Shown piece by piece: positions 5,141 through 7,651 of a stretch of 7,651 nt of DNA. Source of the stretch: Alphaproteobacteria bacterium (lineage in GTDB: Bacteria > Pseudomonadota > Alphaproteobacteria > RF32 > CAG-239); contig DPKR01000036.1 in the NCBI GenBank assembly GCA_003542415.1, positions 1-7,651 on the forward strand, written 5' to 3'. The position numbers and the translations under genes were made by a program. The notes under the pieces were generated by a model. It had not been told where the DNA came from. It ran no database searches and saw only the letters and a program-made list of their open reading frames with translations. Position 1 is the stretch's first letter, and each line of letters starts with the position of its first letter.

Positions 5141-6914
5141 AGCGCTGTTTGTTTTTGCTTTATGCACTGCGTTTTGTGCAGATGCTGCAGACAGCAAGAT
5201 TGCGCTTTACGGCAAAGCAAAATATGCGGATGATTTTAAATCATTTTCTTATGTTAATCCTGATGCGCCAAAAGGCGGCAGATTAGTCATTCCGGAATAT
5301 GGCGGGTTTGATAACTTTAATCCGTTTATTTTTAAAGGCTCGGCTTCGGGCACCGTTGCGGATTTGATTTGGGACAGCTTGGGTTATACGCCGGCTGATG
5401 ATATTTCGGTTGCCTATCCGCTCATTGCAAAAAAATTTGAGGTTTCTAAAAATCATATTGATTTTATCTTAGATGAACGCGCCAAATTTGCCGATGGTTC
5501 AAAAATTAAAGCAGACGATGTCATCTTCAGCTTTAATGTTTTACTTTCAAGCGGTGCACCGATTTATAAAGTTTATTATGCTGATGTTGAAAAGGCCGAA
5601 AAAATAAACGACCATCAAGTGCGTTTTTATTTTAGAGATGGCGCACAAAACAAAGAATTGCCGCTGATTTTAACGCAGTTTAAGATTTTTCCGCAAAAGG
5701 ACTGGGAAACGAGAGATTTTGCAAAACCGAGTCTTCAAATTCCGCTTGGAAACGGGCCATATAAAATCAAAACCTTTAAGGCGGGAAAATACATTGTTTT
5801 AGAGCGCGATAAAAACTATTGGGCGGCCGATTTGCCTGTTCGCAAAGGTTTTAACAATTTTGATGAAATCCGTATTGATTACTACCAAGATACAACTGTG
5901 ACTTTGCAGGCGCTTTTTGCCGGCAATATTGATGTGAGAGAAGAATATATTGCCAAAATTTGGGCAACCGGATATGATAACGATCTCATTAAATCGGGCA
6001 AAGTAATCAAAAAAGCATTTGAACACAACAATCCGGCGGTGTTGCAACATTTTGCCATCAATTTGCGCCGCGATAAGTTCAAAGACAAACGCGTTCGCCG
6101 CGCGCTTGATTTGGCGTTTAACTTTGATTTTGCAAATGAAAAACTTTTTTATAATGCTTATAAAAGGCTATACAGCTATTTTACAAACACGGGTTTTGAG
6201 GCAACAGGTTTGCCGCAAGGAAAAGAAAAAGAGATTTTGGAAAAATATAAAGACAAACTTTCTAAAAATGTTTTTGAAACGCCGTTTACATTGCCGGACA
6301 ATTCAACACCTCAAAAAGTGCGCGAAAATTTGAGGCAGGCAGTTCAGCTTTTCAAAGAAGCGGGATATGAAATAACAGACGGGAAAATGCGAAATATTCA
6401 AACAGGGGAGCCTTTTGAGTTTGAAATTTTGAGCAATTCCGCCAACGGCACAACCTTTACGCGCGTGATGCTGCCGTTTATTCATAATTTGCAAAAAATC
6501 GGGGTGGAAGCAACTTTCAGAAGCTTAGAGGTTAATATTTTTAAAAACCGCATGGACAATTTTGATTATGATATGGCCATTATGTCTTATCGCATCAGTG
6601 CAATGCCGGGCAACGAGCTCAAAGAGATGTATGGCTCAAAGGCGGCCGATGTGAAAGGCAGCTATAACATCATGGGCATCAAAAACGAGGTGGTCGATTT
6701 GCTTATTGACGAGATTATAAAGGCCGAGAAAAAAGAAGATTATGAGGCTTATATCAAGGCCTTAGACAGAGTGCTTTTGAGCGAATATTATCTCATTTTT
6801 CAGTGGTATTCTCCATATAACAGGGTAGGCTATCAAAACAAATTCGGTATACCTCAAACAGACATTAAAGTCGGTTTTCAACCATTGACATGGTGGGCAA
6901 AGGAAAAACAATAA
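5124..6914 (+). CDS. yejA: Periplasmic oligopeptide-binding protein of the Yej ABC transporter
   Basis: This is a family 5 extracellular solute-binding protein (596 residues) that captures peptides in the periplasm and delivers them to the YejB/E permease and YejF ATPase; the E. coli system also imports microcin C. A signal peptide is clear: MRAIIK, a hydrophobic core ALFVFALCTAF, and an A-x-A site (A19-D20-A21), giving a soluble periplasmic protein. The mature start ALYGKAKYADDFKSFSYVNP resembles E. coli YejA (AVLGEPRYAFNFNHFDYVNP). PKGGRL, FDNFNPF, NGPYKIK, ERDKNYWAADLPV, KDKRVRRALDLAFNFDFANEKLFYNAY and the end PLTWWAKEKQ also match the family. I chose the ATG at 5124, with GGTGG eight bases upstream; a GTG four codons earlier (5112) is in frame but would add residues before the signal peptide. 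It overlaps the upstream gene by 17 bp and yejB by one base. Confidence 0.93.
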   Translation: MRAIIKALFVFALCTAFCADAADSKIALYGKAKYADDFKSFSYVNPDAPKGGRLVIPEYGGFDNFNPFIFKGSASGTVADLIWDSLGYTPADDISVAYPLIAKKFEVSKNHIDFILDERAKFADGSKIKADDVIFSFNVLLSSGAPIYKVYYADVEKAEKINDHQVRFYFRDGAQNKELPLILTQFKIFPQKDWETRDFAKPSLQIPLGNGPYKIKTFKAGKYIVLERDKNYWAADLPVRKGFNNFDEIRIDYYQDTTVTLQALFAGNIDVREEYIAKIWATGYDNDLIKSGKVIKKAFEHNNPAVLQHFAINLRRDKFKDKRVRRALDLAFNFDFANEKLFYNAYKRLYSYFTNTGFEATGLPQGKEKEILEKYKDKLSKNVFETPFTLPDNSTPQKVRENLRQAVQLFKEAGYEITDGKMRNIQTGEPFEFEILSNSANGTTFTRVMLPFIHNLQKIGVEATFRSLEVNIFKNRMDNFDYDMAIMSYRISAMPGNELKEMYGSKAADVKGSYNIMGIKNEVVDLLIDEIIKAEKKEDYEAYIKALDRVLLSEYYLIFQWYSPYNRVGYQNKFGIPQTDIKVGFQPLTWWAKEKQ

Positions 6915-7651
6915 TGCGCACATATATTATCAAAAGGCTTTTTTTAATTCCTTTAACACTGCTCGGCATTTTGGCAGTCAATTTTGCCATTATTCAACTT
7001 GCTCCGGGCGGGCCGGTGGAATATGTGTTGGCAAAATATCAGGGCATGAACACCGACTCAAAAGCACAATTCACCTCAACACCCCAAGCACAAAGCAATT
7101 CATCTGCCTCAAAATATCAAGGGGCGCAAGGTGTGCCTGAAGATTTGGTTGAAGAACTCAACAAGCAATTCGGGTTTGATAAACCGTGGTATGAGCGGTT
7201 TTGTAAAATGGTGAAAGATTATGCCGTCTTTGACTTTGGCAGAAGCTATTATCAAGACAAAACCGTTTTAGAGCTTATTGCCGAACGTATGCCCGTTTCT
7301 GTCTCGCTAGGGCTTTGGTCAACGCTGATTATTTATCTGATTGCGATTCCATTAGGCATCAAAAAAGCGCTTTATGACGGCACAAAATTTGACATTTCAA
7401 CAACAGTTGCCGTGATTGTCGGCTCTGCCATACCTGTTTTTTTGTTTGCCGTCTTTTTAATTGTGTTTTTGGCGGGGGGAACATATTTGCAATGGTTTCC
7501 GCTTCGGGGGCTAACCTCTGACAATTTTGAAACACTTTCAATGTTTGGCAAAATCAAAGACTATTTTTGGCATATCACATTGCCTGTTGTTTCAATCGTG
7601 ATCGGTGGTTTTGCAACGCTTACCATGCTCACCAAGAACTCATTTCTAGAC
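6914..7651 (+). CDS. yejB: Yej ABC transporter permease, partial (3' end outside window)
   Basis: YejB is one of the two inner-membrane permeases of the peptide importer fed by YejA. The frame is open to the window end: 246 codons of a family near 364 residues. It opens with the typical first helix MRTYIIKRLFLIPLTLLGIL followed by INF-type NFAIIQLAPGGPVEYVL, as in E. coli (TINFFIVQIAPGGPVD). A long periplasmic loop (about 45-85, rich in S, Q, T) follows, then YGFDKPW-like FGFDKPWYERF, the start of the membrane domain VSLGLWSTLIIYLIAIPLGIKKA (about 132-154), further helices, and GGFATLTMLTKNSFLD at the edge. The last motif precedes the cytoplasmic coupling loop, which lies outside. The ATG overlaps the yejA stop as TAATG, so the two genes are translationally coupled. 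Confidence 0.95.
   Translation, partial: MRTYIIKRLFLIPLTLLGILAVNFAIIQLAPGGPVEYVLAKYQGMNTDSKAQFTSTPQAQSNSSASKYQGAQGVPEDLVEELNKQFGFDKPWYERFCKMVKDYAVFDFGRSYYQDKTVLELIAERMPVSVSLGLWSTLIIYLIAIPLGIKKALYDGTKFDISTTVAVIVGSAIPVFLFAVFLIVFLAGGTYLQWFPLRGLTSDNFETLSMFGKIKDYFWHITLPVVSIVIGGFATLTMLTKNSFLD

Noticed and set aside
7041..7125. Low-complexity insert in yejB, two KYQG copies, as a possible insertion
   Set aside because: E. coli YejB also has a long, variable, glycine/serine-rich loop at this place ending in a similar NYRGGRG motif, so it is normal for the family.
1..7651. CRISPR arrays, insertion-sequence ends, rRNA
   Set aside because: No regularly spaced repeats, terminal inverted repeats with a transposase, or rRNA-like segments were seen.

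Overview
The window looks like a piece of an AT-rich alphaproteobacterial chromosome with the end of an integrated mobile element on its left side. The lineage call is an inference. It rests on the AccA and YejA/YejB sequences and the tRNA-Gln, which resemble alphaproteobacterial forms, and on the low GC; it recalls uncultured gut-associated Rhodospirillales-like bacteria, but no database search was possible.

Positions 1-1885 are the element edge. They hold the last 65 codons of one large serine recombinase, and 64 bp later a second, apparently complete large serine recombinase on the same strand. The two C-termini are clearly related, so this is a tandem recombinase pair. The second reading frame does not stop where its neighbour does. 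It runs on for about 75 residues, through an intrinsic terminator that faces the other way and into a tRNA-Gln(CUG) gene on the minus strand (1886-1959). The tRNA keeps an intact cloverleaf, encoded CCA, its own promoter and its own terminator. It is the likely attachment site, with the element joined at its 3' end.

Positions 1960-2760 hold a 110-residue protein of unknown function and a CspA-type cold-shock protein. The latter has a strong sigma70-type promoter and a structured leader. It converges on accA (acetyl-CoA carboxylase carboxyltransferase alpha subunit, minus strand, 2776-3792), and one bidirectional terminator hairpin at 2761-2795 serves both. The accA stop codon sits in the loop of that hairpin.

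From about 3890 to the right edge runs a plus-strand operon. It holds an unrecognised 393-residue protein with two membrane helices and a long acidic tail, then yejA (periplasmic oligopeptide-binding protein) overlapping it by 17 bp, then yejB (ABC permease) overlapping yejA by one base and cut by the window end. The remaining ABC genes (yejE, yejF) would be expected just beyond.

Most of the window is ordinary core genome. The parts worth a second look are the recombinase/tRNA junction, the cold-shock leader, and the unknown membrane protein coupled to yejA.
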